Notes under the pieces: generated by a model | What the model saw: only the letters and a program-made list of their open reading frames with translations | Database searches by the model: none | Told to the model about the DNA's origin: nothing | Part shown: positions 18,035 to 27,550 of the stretch, piece after piece | Layout: each line of letters opens with the position of its first letter | How positions within the stretch are numbered: position 1 is the stretch's first letter | NCBI RefSeq assembly: GCF_020829645.1 | Contig: NZ_JAIVFS010000014.1 | Coordinates: 62,001-126,000 of the forward strand | DNA from: Nostoc mirabile CHAB5784 | Lineage (GTDB): Bacteria; Cyanobacteriota; Cyanobacteriia; Cyanobacteriales; Nostocaceae | Length of the DNA: 64,000 nt | Direction of reading: 5' to 3' | Position numbers and translations under genes: made by a program

Positions 18035-18062
18035 CTTAACTCCTAACTCCTAACTCCTAACT
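18035..18062. repeat. heptamer STRR (CCTAACT)n
   Basis: Four units ending six bases before the LD-carboxypeptidase start, so they occupy the place of a normal ribosome site. Confidence 0.85.
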
Positions 18063-18068
18063 TTTTTC

Positions 18069-18983
18069 ATGCCATCTAAAACCTTACCACCGCCCCTAAA
18101 ACCTGGAGACTTACTACGAGTAATTACCCCTAGTGGTGCTTTGCGAGAATTTGAGGCATTTGAACGGAGTGTAGAAATTTGGCGATCGCGTGGTTATCGA
18201 GTAGAAATCAGCCCCCAGATAGATGACAAATGGGGTTATCTTGCTGGCACAGACGAAACCCGCCGTCACCAACTAGCAGCAGCATGGCAAGATCCCGATT
18301 GTCGCGGTATTCTCTGTTCCAGAGGCGGTTTTGGTAGCACCCGCATCCTAGAAGATTGGAATTGGCCAAACTCAGTGGTTCCCAAGTGGCTCATAGGCTT
18401 TTCTGATATCACAGCTTTATTATGGAGCCTTTATACAGCAGGAATTTCCGGCGTTCACGGCCCCGTACTGACGACTTTGGCAGATGAGCCAGATTGGTCA
18501 ATTGAGAGATTATTTGATTGGGTAGAAAGTAGTTCTTTCGCCCCTCTCAAAGGTTGTGGTTGGGGTGGTGGTGTGGTTACCGGCGCTTTACTACCAGGTA
18601 ATCTCACAGTCGCTACTCACCTTTTGGGTACACCAATCCTGCCACATCTGAATGGTGTAATTCTGGCGCTGGAGGATATTACAGAAGCACCTTATCGTAT
18701 TGACAGGATGTTGACGCAGTGGCGCTTAAGTGGTGCTTTGTCTCAAGTCTGCGGTATTGCTTTGGGCGGTTTTACTCGCTGTGAAGCGCCGCCAACTGTG
18801 TCTAGTTTTAGTGTAGAAGAAGTATTGCGCGATCGCTTGGGTGATTTGGGGATTCCTGTTGTCTCTGATTTGCCTTTTGGTCATGATAGCCCCAATGCAG
18901 CTTTACCAGTGGGTATAGAGGTAATTTTAGATGGGGATGCGGGAATATTAGCGATGCCTACGGCGGCAAGCTACGCGCCATAG
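18069..18983 (+). CDS. LD-carboxypeptidase (family S66)
   Basis: 304 residues. S66 enzymes (LdcA, MccF) cut the L-D peptide bond in murein tetrapeptides or related adducts. The nucleophile region CSRGGFGSTRILEDW, the Glu in ALEDITEAPYRIDRML, and the His in DLPFGHDSPNAALPVG give the Ser-Glu-His triad. LLRVITPSGALREFEAFER is the usual N-terminal strand and helix. No signal peptide is seen, so it probably acts on recycled murein peptides in the cytoplasm. The STRR just upstream leaves no clear ribosome site. Confidence 0.9.
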   Translation: MPSKTLPPPLKPGDLLRVITPSGALREFEAFERSVEIWRSRGYRVEISPQIDDKWGYLAGTDETRRHQLAAAWQDPDCRGILCSRGGFGSTRILEDWNWPNSVVPKWLIGFSDITALLWSLYTAGISGVHGPVLTTLADEPDWSIERLFDWVESSSFAPLKGCGWGGGVVTGALLPGNLTVATHLLGTPILPHLNGVILALEDITEAPYRIDRMLTQWRLSGALSQVCGIALGGFTRCEAPPTVSSFSVEEVLRDRLGDLGIPVVSDLPFGHDSPNAALPVGIEVILDGDAGILAMPTAASYAP

Positions 18984-19011
18984 TTGAGCGCAAATGTTGA
19001 TTAGTAGTATA

Positions 19012-20079
19012 TCAGTTTCTCAGGATTTTTTGAAACCACTCTTCGGTGCGATCGCCCATAGCTTCTAAAGAGTATAAAGTTTCTGCTTGTTGGCGACAAG
19101 CTTGGCGGTCAATTTCATCCAAATGCTTAATCGCTTCTACTAAACCTTGAACACTATCAGGTTCCACCAAAAAACCAGTTTTGCCTTCCTGGACAATTTC
19201 TGTTAAACCACCCCGACGGTAAGCAATTAAAGGTACTCCACAAGCAAGCGCCTCTATTGCTACATTTCCAAATGCTTCTACCCAACGAGGAGTTACTAAA
19301 AGAGATAGACATTGCCCTAACTCTTTTTGTAGCTCAACCGTTGGTAAAAATCCTAAATATTCGATGGGAGCATTAGGATATTCTTGAGAAATTTTCTCCC
19401 AGTAAGATATTTCCTGTTTTAATCCGAATATTTTTAATGGAATACCGATGATTTCTGCTGCTGCTACTGCATCTTCTAGTCCTTTTTCAGGAGCTATTCT
19501 ACCTACCCACGCCAAGCTGTGATCTGGTTTGGGACAAAATTGATAAATAGATAAATCCAAACCATTTAGCAGACATATACATCGTTCTGCAAATGTGAAA
19601 GTAGCTGCCTGGGTTTGACTGTGAACACCGATAGTATTCGGAAAATTGATTGCTACTTGTTCAATAATCTGATCCATTGCATCTGTCAAAGAACCCATAC
19701 TGATCAGATGTGCGATCGGACGGTTAAAAAATGGTGTTAAATACAGTGGCAGCCAATCATAAGCAAAATTCACAATCAAATCATAATCTGCTTGCACTTG
19801 ACGAGCATAATCCCACATATTCGCCAGAACAGAATTTTTATGCAGCAAAATTGGATCACTACGACTCTGATTTTGCGCTGGTATCTGTATTAGTTCTCCT
19901 GTAATTTCTCTAATAGGTAATGAATTGCTAATAGACCCTTGCGGTGCAACAATCTCTAATTTATGTCCTCGTCGGAGCATCTCTGTAGCAATATTAGATA
20001 GCGTTAACTCTACTCCACCTCCCAACCCTGAACCTAACGCACCCATTGGGGTAGACATAAATAATAATTTATGGTACAT
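19012..20079 (-). CDS. glycosyltransferase family 4 protein
   Basis: 355 residues with the GT-B fold. The N-terminal acceptor domain has GGGVELTLSNIATEMLRRGHKLEIVAPQG. The C-terminal sugar-nucleotide domain has LAWVGRIAPEKGLEDAV and PRWVEAFGNVAIEALACGVPLIAYRRGGLTEIV, the E-x7-E motif of GT4 enzymes. It probably transfers a sugar to a cell-surface or lipid acceptor in the cytoplasm. It stands alone, next to a methyltransferase remnant and a sugar-type binding protein. Confidence 0.88.
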   Translation of the reverse strand: MYHKLLFMSTPMGALGSGLGGGVELTLSNIATEMLRRGHKLEIVAPQGSISNSLPIREITGELIQIPAQNQSRSDPILLHKNSVLANMWDYARQVQADYDLIVNFAYDWLPLYLTPFFNRPIAHLISMGSLTDAMDQIIEQVAINFPNTIGVHSQTQAATFTFAERCICLLNGLDLSIYQFCPKPDHSLAWVGRIAPEKGLEDAVAAAEIIGIPLKIFGLKQEISYWEKISQEYPNAPIEYLGFLPTVELQKELGQCLSLLVTPRWVEAFGNVAIEALACGVPLIAYRRGGLTEIVQEGKTGFLVEPDSVQGLVEAIKHLDEIDRQACRQQAETLYSLEAMGDRTEEWFQKILRN

Positions 20080-20225
20080 TTGCCGTCGTTAATGTATTTT
20101 CCTACTTAGTTGCTGGGGATTATATTTCTACACCTTCCTTATTAAATTATATTTTAACTTTGATGCAAGAGGATAAATATTTTTTATAGAATATTGGGAA
20201 TTCAATAGAGATTTTTAACTATAAA

Positions 20226-20431
20226 GATGTTAATGAACTCATAGATAAAATAAATATCGATATCTTCAATATCTTTTATGAAGGTATTGTTCTTAATGGC
20301 ATAATTCAAGTGGATGACTACGATAATTGGGATGGTTGTCAAAAGCCTTACATGATTTTGAACGTTTGAGAATAGAGCAACTTAATATTCATAAAATTGA
20401 CTACACGGCACTGTAGTTCAAGAAGGGTGAA
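20226..20431 (+). pseudogene. remnant of a TylF/macrocin-O-methyltransferase-like gene
   Basis: One plus frame reads YEGIVLNGIIQVDDYDNWDG followed by CQK. After a frameshift at about 20342 the next frame reads KALHDFERLRIEQ, HKIDYTAL, TAG (20414-20416), FKKGE. Together these match the C-terminal end of TylF-type sugar O-methyltransferases (G.I.IDDY..W.GC..A...F and a final IDYT.WFKK). The rest of the gene is gone. The TAG stands where Trp or Tyr is expected. Assignment is from memory of the family. Confidence 0.5.
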
Positions 20432-20463
20432 ATGAGAAATGCCCAACAAATCTAAAAATTGAC

Positions 20464-21792
20464 ATGAAAGTTACCCTTTTTCAATCCCAAATTCCAAATT
20501 TTTTCCGCAAGTTGACCAATTCTCCTTGGCGGCTTTCGCTGATAGGAATTATTCTGAGTATATTTTTAATATTCTTATATGGTTGTCAGAAGATAGTCCA
20601 GAAGAATGATGGAGTAATTCATCTGAGTTTATGGCAATCAATCAATCCCCCTACTAATCGGTATGTGTTTGATAAACTAGTAGATAAATTTAATCAGACT
20701 CATACTGATGTTCAGGTGGAATCTATTTTCATAGGTCAACCCCAATTGCCAAAAATCTTAACAGCAGTTGTGGGCAATGCGCCTCCAGATATTCTGTCAT
20801 TCGATCCTCAATTGACAGGTCAGTTTATGGAACTAGGGGCAATTCAGTCTTTAGAAGAATGGCTGGAAAATTTTCCATTAAAGTCGGAAATTAGCCCCAA
20901 CTTATGGGAGGAACTAAAATTAGATGGTCATCTTTGGTCAATCCCACTTTCTACAAGCAATTTAGGGATTTTTTACCGACCTAAACTTTTCCAAGCTGCG
21001 GGAATTACGCAAATTCCTAAGACTTGGGAAGAGTTGAGGGAAGTTGCCAAAAAGTTGACTATAGACCGCAATGGCGACAATCGACCTGAACAATACGGAA
21101 TGTTGCTGCCTTTAGGAAAAGAAGAATGGACTGTCTTTAGTTGGTTTCCTTTTTTATTGAGTGCTGGTGGAGAGATTGTAACAAATAACCGTCCAAATTT
21201 GACGAATGTGGGTGCGATCGCAGCCTTACAATTTTGGCAGGATATATTAAAAGATGGTTCAGCAACCCTTTCTTCGCCAGAGCGAGGTTATGAAGAAGAC
21301 GCTTTTATTTCAGGCCGCGTTGCAATGCAGATCACAGGCCCTTGGACTTATATCATGAAGTCTAATGTTGACTTTAAAGTATTCCCCATACCTGCAAGTG
21401 TGAAACCTGCTACGGTGACAGCCACTGGAGATATGTATTTGATGAAGACTACACCAAAAAGAGAGCAAGCCGCACTAAAATTTTTAGAGTATGTTTTAAG
21501 TGAAGAATTCCAAACAGAATGGAGTATAGGGACGGGTTTTTTACCAGTTAACATTAAATCTACCCAAAGTCAGGCTTATCAAGAATTTCTCCAGCAAAAA
21601 CCTGTCTTGAAAGTCTTTATTGACCAAATGCCCGTATCAGGTTCTCGACCAATCATTCCTGGCTATAGTCGCTTGTCTGACAGTTTAGGTCGAGCCATCG
21701 AAGCCACCATGCTAGGAGCATCTCCAGAAACAGCACTTAAACAAGCTCAAGCAAACCTCGATTCAATTTGGGATTCCCTACAATCTAAATGA
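20464..21792 (+). CDS. ABC transporter substrate-binding protein, family 1 (sugar type)
   Basis: 442 residues. The N-terminus has a hydrophobic helix ending in LIFLYGCQK, a likely lipobox with Cys at about 41, so the protein should be a lipoprotein of the outer face of the inner membrane. The fold is that of family-1 solute-binding proteins: LSLWQSINPPTNRYVFDKLVDKFN, GNAPPDILSFDP, WSIPLSTSNLGIFYRPKLF and FISGRVAMQITGPWTY. Ligands are usually oligosaccharides or glycerol phosphates. No permease or ATPase gene is next to it, so partners must lie elsewhere. Confidence 0.9.
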   Translation: MKVTLFQSQIPNFFRKLTNSPWRLSLIGIILSIFLIFLYGCQKIVQKNDGVIHLSLWQSINPPTNRYVFDKLVDKFNQTHTDVQVESIFIGQPQLPKILTAVVGNAPPDILSFDPQLTGQFMELGAIQSLEEWLENFPLKSEISPNLWEELKLDGHLWSIPLSTSNLGIFYRPKLFQAAGITQIPKTWEELREVAKKLTIDRNGDNRPEQYGMLLPLGKEEWTVFSWFPFLLSAGGEIVTNNRPNLTNVGAIAALQFWQDILKDGSATLSSPERGYEEDAFISGRVAMQITGPWTYIMKSNVDFKVFPIPASVKPATVTATGDMYLMKTTPKREQAALKFLEYVLSEEFQTEWSIGTGFLPVNIKSTQSQAYQEFLQQKPVLKVFIDQMPVSGSRPIIPGYSRLSDSLGRAIEATMLGASPETALKQAQANLDSIWDSLQSK

Positions 21793-21870
21793 AATTTAAA
21801 ATTCTAACTAAGGCTTCCTTTTTACTTAGCTTTGCAAAAACTAGGTTTCAAACCCAATGTTTAATTATGA

Positions 21871-22620
21871 TTAACCAGAAATTCCACTCCGGCGATCTGA
21901 ATTTATTTTCAAGGTACACAAGCCAATTGCTGGTATAATTCCCAAAATTAGTGCTGTAAACCCTTGTCCACTCCAATACAAAATAAAAGTACGGTTGGCT
22001 TCTGGAATCAAATTTTGCACAATAAAAAGCAACCAAACCAAAATAGTGATCAAGAAGAAAGAGATTGAGGGTAAAAAATTCCACCACCAAATGCCTGTTG
22101 TGTATCGCCTCAATACCAGCCATTGGCAAAGCCCCAGCCAAATACCAGAAATTATATATGCGATCGCAGACAGAAATCCAAAAATAAAAGTTTGTTCAGG
22201 AGATAAAGTTTCATTTAACGATATGGCAATAGTTGAAATATAGTTAATCCAAGCTGTAGAAACGCCGTTGGCAATCAGCCAACCTACACTAGTAGCAAAT
22301 ATCCACTGCCAACCCGGTAAATATCGGTAAAGGACAAGGGCTTGATCAGCAGCAAAAATCACGGCAAATATAACATTACTGAGACTTCTAACCAAAATGC
22401 CCCATGTTTGTGGTTGGATTGCAACGCTAGGTGAGGTTTGGAGAATAATTTTCTCTAAGGCGATACTGGCAACGCCACCCACAACCCATCCGATCAGGGT
22501 CATTAAGGTAAACTGAATAAAGAACCTCTGTCGCTGCGATCGCGGAATCAAAAATTTTCCTGGGTTAGGATCATTATTAGCAGATGCAACATGATCCGGA
22601 CTGTTAGAGTCAGTTTGCAT
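21871..22620 (-). CDS. multi-pass membrane protein of unknown function
   Basis: 249 residues with about six or seven hydrophobic helices after a polar N-terminus. Two similar blocks (YRYLPGWQWIFATSVGWLIANG and CQWLVLRRYTTGIWWW) suggest an internal repeat of a WxxxLRRY-like motif. I recognise similar proteins in cyanobacteria but not a function. It converges with the binding-protein gene and may share no operon. Confidence 0.7.
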   Translation of the reverse strand: MQTDSNSPDHVASANNDPNPGKFLIPRSQRQRFFIQFTLMTLIGWVVGGVASIALEKIILQTSPSVAIQPQTWGILVRSLSNVIFAVIFAADQALVLYRYLPGWQWIFATSVGWLIANGVSTAWINYISTIAISLNETLSPEQTFIFGFLSAIAYIISGIWLGLCQWLVLRRYTTGIWWWNFLPSISFFLITILVWLLFIVQNLIPEANRTFILYWSGQGFTALILGIIPAIGLCTLKINSDRRSGISG

Positions 22621-23369
22621 ATCAAGTTAGGGGACTAGGGAGTAGGGAGAGCAGGGAGATAGGGGAGCAGGGGGAGAATAACTAATGCCCAATGCCCAAT
22701 CCTCAATTAAATATTGATTCTTGTTTTACCCTATTTCTCAATCGCCAGTCCCTATTTTCCATTCCCCACTGGCCACTCGCCACTTTCCCAAGGCGAGGAT
22801 ATTATGTCAATAATAGCAGTTGCGTAGGTTGGGTTTCGTTCCTCAACCCAACATTTCGGGGGCTTTGTTGGGTTAAGCAAAGGGCAACCCAACAAAGCAA
22901 TTTTTCACAAAGCCAAGCGTATTGATGTTGTTTTGCATCTGAATGGGAACCGCTATATTGCTAAAGATTTAGGGGTAGCCCATCGTAGACATCGCTTTGA
23001 GTCTTGGAAACTAAACGAGAAATGGTGATTTTTTTGTTGGTTCTTAACCTTGGTTGCGATCAAGAGTAATTTAGATGCGTTTGTCCTGCCCACTACAATT
23101 ACGCAAGAACCTTCACATAATCTTTAAAGATATTTTAGTATATACACCCTATCTTTTGCGATTGATAAAAATCAAAATAGGATTACAAAGCATCAAGATA
23201 AACTTACATCTTCGGCTTATTCTACCCAACAACGGTCAGTTGCAAAGACCTAATAATCTTTGTGATTTTCTTCTATGTTGTTGAAGTAATGAAACCAGTT
23301 TTTCATAGCTAGGTTTCAAGAAAAGTTCAATCTTAATTCTCTTTGCGTTCTTCAAGGTTTATTACTAAA
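22621..23369. other. 750-base spacer with STRRs and a decayed palindromic repeat
   Basis: STRRs lie at about 22630-22690. 22824-22923 holds GTAGGTTGGGTT/AACCCAAC repeats like the interior of the element at 26765, ending in CCAAGCGTATTG, half of a family-A end. No gene is convincing. The rest is AT-rich and should include the promoter of the PEP-CTERM gene. Confidence 0.5.
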
Positions 23370-24059
23370 ATGCTGCAAAAAATCTCCTTGGCTTTACTCG
23401 GAACAACTGCTGTAGTCATGAGTGCGAATCCAGCTAGTGCCTTCACTCTGCAAGTCAACACTGGCCCGTTTTCTAGCTATGCTGATGCGAAAACTGTTAC
23501 CTTTGACGATGGCACAGCAAATGATCCTAATGGATTTGTTACTTACTCTAATATTACTACTAACATTGTTCAAGGTAGTAAAGATAGTCAATACGCCTCA
23601 CCTTATGGGGATAACACCAACTTTCTAACAATTGCTCCAAAAAATACTGCTGTTGCAGGTAACAGTGGTTTTGTCAATCTTAACTTCAAAGAAGCTGTTA
23701 ATTACTTCGGTTTTTATGCAGGTTCATTGGATAGTTACAACTATTTTGACATTTACAACGGCGATAAGTTATTAAAGAGTTTTAGTGGTGCAAATGTGCC
23801 AACTGCTATAGCTAATGGTAGCTGGACTAGCTCTGATGCTAATAAGTTTATCAATATTGTAGCTGATACAGGAGAAACATTTAACCGAGTTGTGATGCGC
23901 TCAGATGGTGTTGCCTTTGAAACAGATAACCACGCCTATAGACTAGCCAACAAGAGCGTTCCCGAACCTAATGCGATGTTAGGTGTGTTAGCAATAGGTG
24001 CTTGTGGTATGATGTCACTCTTCAAACGCTCACAACATAAAGCGACAGTGAAAGCATAA
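23370..24059 (+). CDS. PEP-CTERM sorting domain protein
   Basis: 229 residues from ATG 23370; a TTG at 23343 is in frame but would put charged residues before the signal. Residues 1-23 are a signal peptide ending NPASA. The middle part (TFDDGTANDPNGFVTYSN, NYFGFYAGSLDSYNYFDIYNG) is a beta-rich extracellular domain. The C-terminus has VPEPNAMLGVLAIGACGMMSLFKRSQ: VPEP motif, membrane helix, basic tail, the exosortase sorting signal. It is therefore an exported surface protein of unknown binding function. A hairpin follows at 24093. Confidence 0.85.
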   Translation: MLQKISLALLGTTAVVMSANPASAFTLQVNTGPFSSYADAKTVTFDDGTANDPNGFVTYSNITTNIVQGSKDSQYASPYGDNTNFLTIAPKNTAVAGNSGFVNLNFKEAVNYFGFYAGSLDSYNYFDIYNGDKLLKSFSGANVPTAIANGSWTSSDANKFINIVADTGETFNRVVMRSDGVAFETDNHAYRLANKSVPEPNAMLGVLAIGACGMMSLFKRSQHKATVKA

Positions 24060-24092
24060 ATTTATCAAGATACCCGTTGAAAACCCTTAAGG

Positions 24093-24122
24093 ATGTGTCT
24101 TTACGCCAGACGTAGAGACACA
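24093..24122 (+). terminator. hairpin after the PEP-CTERM gene
   Basis: ATGTGTCT and AGACACAT with an inner TACG/CGTA pair form a stem 33 bases past the stop, followed by a T-rich stretch (TTGTTATTTGT). Confidence 0.6.
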
Positions 24123-24419
24123 TTTGTTATTTGTCATGGAGTTTTCCTCATGCGTTCCCTTGATGCAGAAGTGAGAGGTGCATTTCTACGTGGGACTCAA
24201 AGCGATGATTTGATGGGAGAAGCCAAAAAAACCATAACTTGTCGCACTTGCTGGCATTAATACTGTAGTCAAGCCAACCGATCGCTCATATCCAATAATC
24301 AAAATATTATAAAATATTACTATTATGCCCTGCTATTCACCTTTTCCTGAGAACTTGCTGGAAAAGCGTAATCCCAGAATGATAAGCTAAACAGTGGCAT
24401 AAATAGGATGAAGTAATAA

Positions 24420-25481
24420 ATGGGTGTTTATTCAACGACTCCTCATCTCTTACGGGCTGCTCGTGGTGAAGTAGTAGATCGTCCCCCTGTATGGATGATG
24501 CGACAAGCGGGACGATATATGAAAGCATATCGAGACTTAAGAGATAAGTATCCTTCGTTTCGCGATCGCTCGGAAATTCCAGATGTAGCAATTGAAGTTT
24601 CCTTGCAACCCTGGAGAGCCTTCCAGCCAGATGGAGTAATTTTATTTTCTGATATTGTCACCCCATTACCTGGTTTGGGCATTGACATGGATATTGCCGA
24701 AGGTAAAGGGCCAATCATTCACTCGCCCCTCCGCACTCAAGAACAAATTGAACGTCTGCATCCTTTAGAACCAGAAGCAGCTCTACCATTTATCAAGACA
24801 ATTTTACAAGCGTTGCGTTCTGAAGTAGGCGATAAATCAACGGTGTTGGGCTTTGTGGGTGCGCCGTGGACATTAGCAGCTTATGCAGTTGAGGGAAAAG
24901 GTTCCAAAACCTATTCCATCATCAAAAACATGGCATTTTCAGATCCGACTATATTGCATCAATTGTTAGCTAAATTAGCAGATGCGATCGCCATTTATGC
25001 CCGCTACCAAATTGACTCTGGCGCTCAAGTTGTGCAAATGTTCGATTCTTGGGCGGGTCAATTGAGTCCTCAAGATTATGACACCTTTGCTCTCCCCTAT
25101 CAGCAGAGAGTTTTCCAACAAGTCAAGCAAACCCACCCCGATACACCTTTGATTTTGCTAGTTAGCGGTAGTGCGGGTGTGTTGGAAAGAATGGGACAAT
25201 CTGGCGCTGATATAGTCAGTGTAGACTGGGCAGTGGATATGGCAGACGCACGAGCCAGATTGGGTAAGCAAGTCAAAGTTCAAGGAAATCTTGACCCAGG
25301 CGTGCTATTTGGCTCTAAACAGTTTATCCGCGATCGCATTCTTGATACCGTTCGCAAAGCTGGTAATTGGGGTCACATTCTCAATCTCGGTCATGGTGTC
25401 CTCCCAGAAACTCCAGAAGAAAATGTCGCTTTCTTCTTTGAAACAGCAAAAGAACTGAATCTTGCAGGAGTTAAGGGTTAG
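24420..25481 (+). CDS. hemE: uroporphyrinogen decarboxylase
   Basis: 353 residues, the normal length. HemE removes four carboxyl groups from uroporphyrinogen III to give coproporphyrinogen III, on the way to haem and chlorophyll. The signatures [17 protein letters not shown] (substrate-binding Arg) and [16 protein letters not shown] are intact, with [15 protein letters not shown] (catalytic Asp) between them. It stands alone, which is usual in cyanobacteria, where tetrapyrrole genes are scattered. A GGATGAAG about eight bases upstream may serve as ribosome site. Confidence 0.97.
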   Translation: MGVYSTTPHLLRAARGEVVDRPPVWMMRQAGRYMKAYRDLRDKYPSFRDRSEIPDVAIEVSLQPWRAFQPDGVILFSDIVTPLPGLGIDMDIAEGKGPIIHSPLRTQEQIERLHPLEPEAALPFIKTILQALRSEVGDKSTVLGFVGAPWTLAAYAVEGKGSKTYSIIKNMAFSDPTILHQLLAKLADAIAIYARYQIDSGAQVVQMFDSWAGQLSPQDYDTFALPYQQRVFQQVKQTHPDTPLILLVSGSAGVLERMGQSGADIVSVDWAVDMADARARLGKQVKVQGNLDPGVLFGSKQFIRDRILDTVRKAGNWGHILNLGHGVLPETPEENVAFFFETAKELNLAGVKG

Positions 25482-25584
25482 GAGTTATGAGTTATGAGTT
25501 ATGAGTTAGGAGTTATAAACTATTTAGTTGCGAGGTGCAGAGTTATTTTTTTATTCTTAACTCCTCACTCCTCACTCCTAACTT
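25482..25584. repeat. heptamer STRRs after hemE
   Basis: GTTATGA/GTTAGGA units (25482-25516) and complementary CTCACTC/CTAACT units (25553-25584) start directly at the hemE stop codon. Confidence 0.8.
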
Positions 25585-25664
25585 GATTCATGGCTTCTGA
25601 TTCGGAACTTTTAACTTCATTTTTAACTCTTAACTTTTAACTCCTTACTTTTGATAAATTCTCT

Positions 25665-26618
25665 ATGAGCCAGAAACGGATTTTAGTGACTGGTGCAAGT
25701 GGTTGTATAGGTCATTATTTAACAGAAGCCTTAATTAAAGAAACAGATTACGAACTGTATCTACTAGTTAGGAACCCAAGTAAACTGCAAGTTGATACTA
25801 AGGCCCGTTCAGGTATCAACGTTTTGCAAGGTGATATGCAAAATATTCGCCAGTTTGCCGATTTGCTATCCACAATTGATACGGCAGTACTCACAGCCAC
25901 AGCTTGGGGTGGTGATGAGACATTTGATATTAATGTTGTCAAGACTATAGAGTTGCTAGAACTGCTAGATCCAGAACGTTGCCAGCAGGTAATTTATTTT
26001 TCGACAGCTAGCGTTTTGGATCGCTATAATCAACCATTAAAAGAAGCTGGGGAAATTGGGACAGATTACATCCGTTCCAAATATGACTGCTTACAGAAAA
26101 AAGAAAAATTAGCGATCGCACCTAAAATTACCACAGTATTTCCCACTTTAGTATTGGGTGGTGATGCCAATAAACCCTATTCTCATGCCACCTCTGGCAT
26201 TCCAGAAGTTACGAAATATATTAATTTGATTCGCTTTTTGGAAGCAGATGGTAGTTTTCACTTTATCCACGGACGAGATATTGCCACTGTCGTGCGATAT
26301 TTAATTGATCATCCTGCCAAAAACGATCAACCACGTCGGCTTGTTTTAGGTCAAGCACCGTTAACTGCTAATCAAGCAGTGAAACAAGTTTGTGCTTATC
26401 TGGGCAAAAAGATTTACTTTCGCATTCCCATATCTTTAGCATTAGCTAATTTGATTATTATTCTGTTCCGCATTCAGATGGCCGCTTGGGATCGATTTTG
26501 TATGAACTATCGGCATTTCACATACGAAAAATTTATCAATCCTGATAGTTTCGGCTTGCCAAATTATTGTGCAACTATGAGTGATGTTTTAAAAATTAGT
26601 GGCGTTAAACGTGCATGA
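25665..26618 (+). CDS. NAD(P)-dependent epimerase/dehydratase family protein
   Basis: 317 residues, extended short-chain dehydrogenase fold. RILVTGASGCIGHYL is the GxxGxxG dinucleotide site. YFSTASVLDRY precedes a candidate active-site Tyr and Lys in TDYIRSKYDCLQK; the spacing is near YxxxK (Y-I-R-S-K). FIHGRDIATVVRYLID is the usual substrate-domain strand. The substrate, probably a sugar nucleotide or an isoprenoid-like alcohol, cannot be named. It is flanked by STRR and by the interrupted gene at 26627. Confidence 0.85.
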   Translation: MSQKRILVTGASGCIGHYLTEALIKETDYELYLLVRNPSKLQVDTKARSGINVLQGDMQNIRQFADLLSTIDTAVLTATAWGGDETFDINVVKTIELLELLDPERCQQVIYFSTASVLDRYNQPLKEAGEIGTDYIRSKYDCLQKKEKLAIAPKITTVFPTLVLGGDANKPYSHATSGIPEVTKYINLIRFLEADGSFHFIHGRDIATVVRYLIDHPAKNDQPRRLVLGQAPLTANQAVKQVCAYLGKKIYFRIPISLALANLIIILFRIQMAAWDRFCMNYRHFTYEKFINPDSFGLPNYCATMSDVLKISGVKRA

Positions 26619-26626
26619 TAAAATAT

Positions 26627-27204
26627 CTATTCTTTGCTAATGATAGCGGTCATTTCTTGCAAAGATAAGCCGACACAAGCTGCCAGTTCTTCTAGTGTCA
26701 ATCGTTTGCGTGTGTTTGCTTCTAACATAGATGTTGCAGCTGCAACGTAATCAGGGTTAGCAAGCAATACGCTTGGGTTAAGGCTAAAAAATAAAACTGG
26801 TGTAGGTTGGGTTGAGGAACGAAACCCAACATTATCAAGGCTTTGTTGGGTTGAACGAAGTGAAACCCAACCTACGATTCTTCTTAACCCAAGCGTATTG
26901 GGTTAGCAAGATGATTGACATTCTTAGGAGAAGTTGCTTGAGAATAAAGGCTGGCAATGCCGGAGCCTCCAGTAAATTTTTGTATTTGATAAGTAGCAAT
27001 TAGAGCTGCTTGACGTGCTTGGAGATAGGCAACATAATAATATTGCACAATAGCTAATCTTTTTTGCTGTCTAACTTCCTTCCAACGAGCTCGCAAAACA
27101 GGAAGCTGCTGAAAAGTACTGATGAATTTAATCGGGTCTACTGTGACAGTTAAGGAAAAGCTGTTTTCGCGCTCAGATGGTGATAATATCAGTCTGTAAA
27201 GCCT
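26627..27204 (-). pseudogene. conserved cyanobacterial gene interrupted by a MITE-like element
   Basis: On the minus strand a frame open from 27204 reads YRLILSPSERENSFSLTVTV, DPIKFISTFQQLPVLRARWK and SPKNVNHLANP, and then runs into the element at 26765-26900. After the element the frame resumes as LANPDYVAAATSMLEANTRK, RLTLEELAACVGLSLQEMTA, IISKE and a TAG at 26627-26629. Removing the element and one copy of the 10-bp duplication (146 bases) leaves exactly 144 codons with no stop. I do not recognise the function. The 5' end is uncertain because an in-frame stop lies at 27205-27207. Confidence 0.75.
26765..26900. mobile_element. family-A MITE-like element, copy 3 (136 bp), inside a gene
   Basis: Perfect 18-bp inverted ends, CAATACGCTTGGGTTAAG. 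A perfect 10-bp direct repeat, GGTTAGCAAG, flanks it at 26755-26764 and 26901-26910. The interior carries the GTAGGTTGGGTT...AACCCAACCTAC palindrome also seen near 22824. No coding capacity. Confidence 0.9.
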
Positions 27205-27550
27205 TTAAATCAAAGGTTGGATATCTATTCAGGATTACAGGCGATTAAGATTCTTCATAAATTTTAGTGATAATCCTGAACACATCTGGCGATCGCCTGT
27301 GACAGTTGCGTAAGTCCTACAGATATGCATTTAGTTTGCAGCCTGGCCGTAGTTAGAGAAACTAGAAATCTCCTGACTCCTGTTGCAACATGCTTTTCTT
27401 TTTGCCGATTAGCTGTAAGAATTCCCGTCCCTACTTGTCCATTGGAGGGAAAAATATCAATGGTAAAATAAAACAACTTTAATAAAAAGTCAATAACTCT
27501 TTATTTTCGTTAGAGTGGGATAACAATCAAAGTGTGAGGATTGATACTAC
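27205..27550. other. spacer upstream of the radical SAM gene
   Basis: No gene or clear element. The promoter of the radical SAM gene should lie here. AGTGTGAGGAT sits just before its start. Confidence 0.35.
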
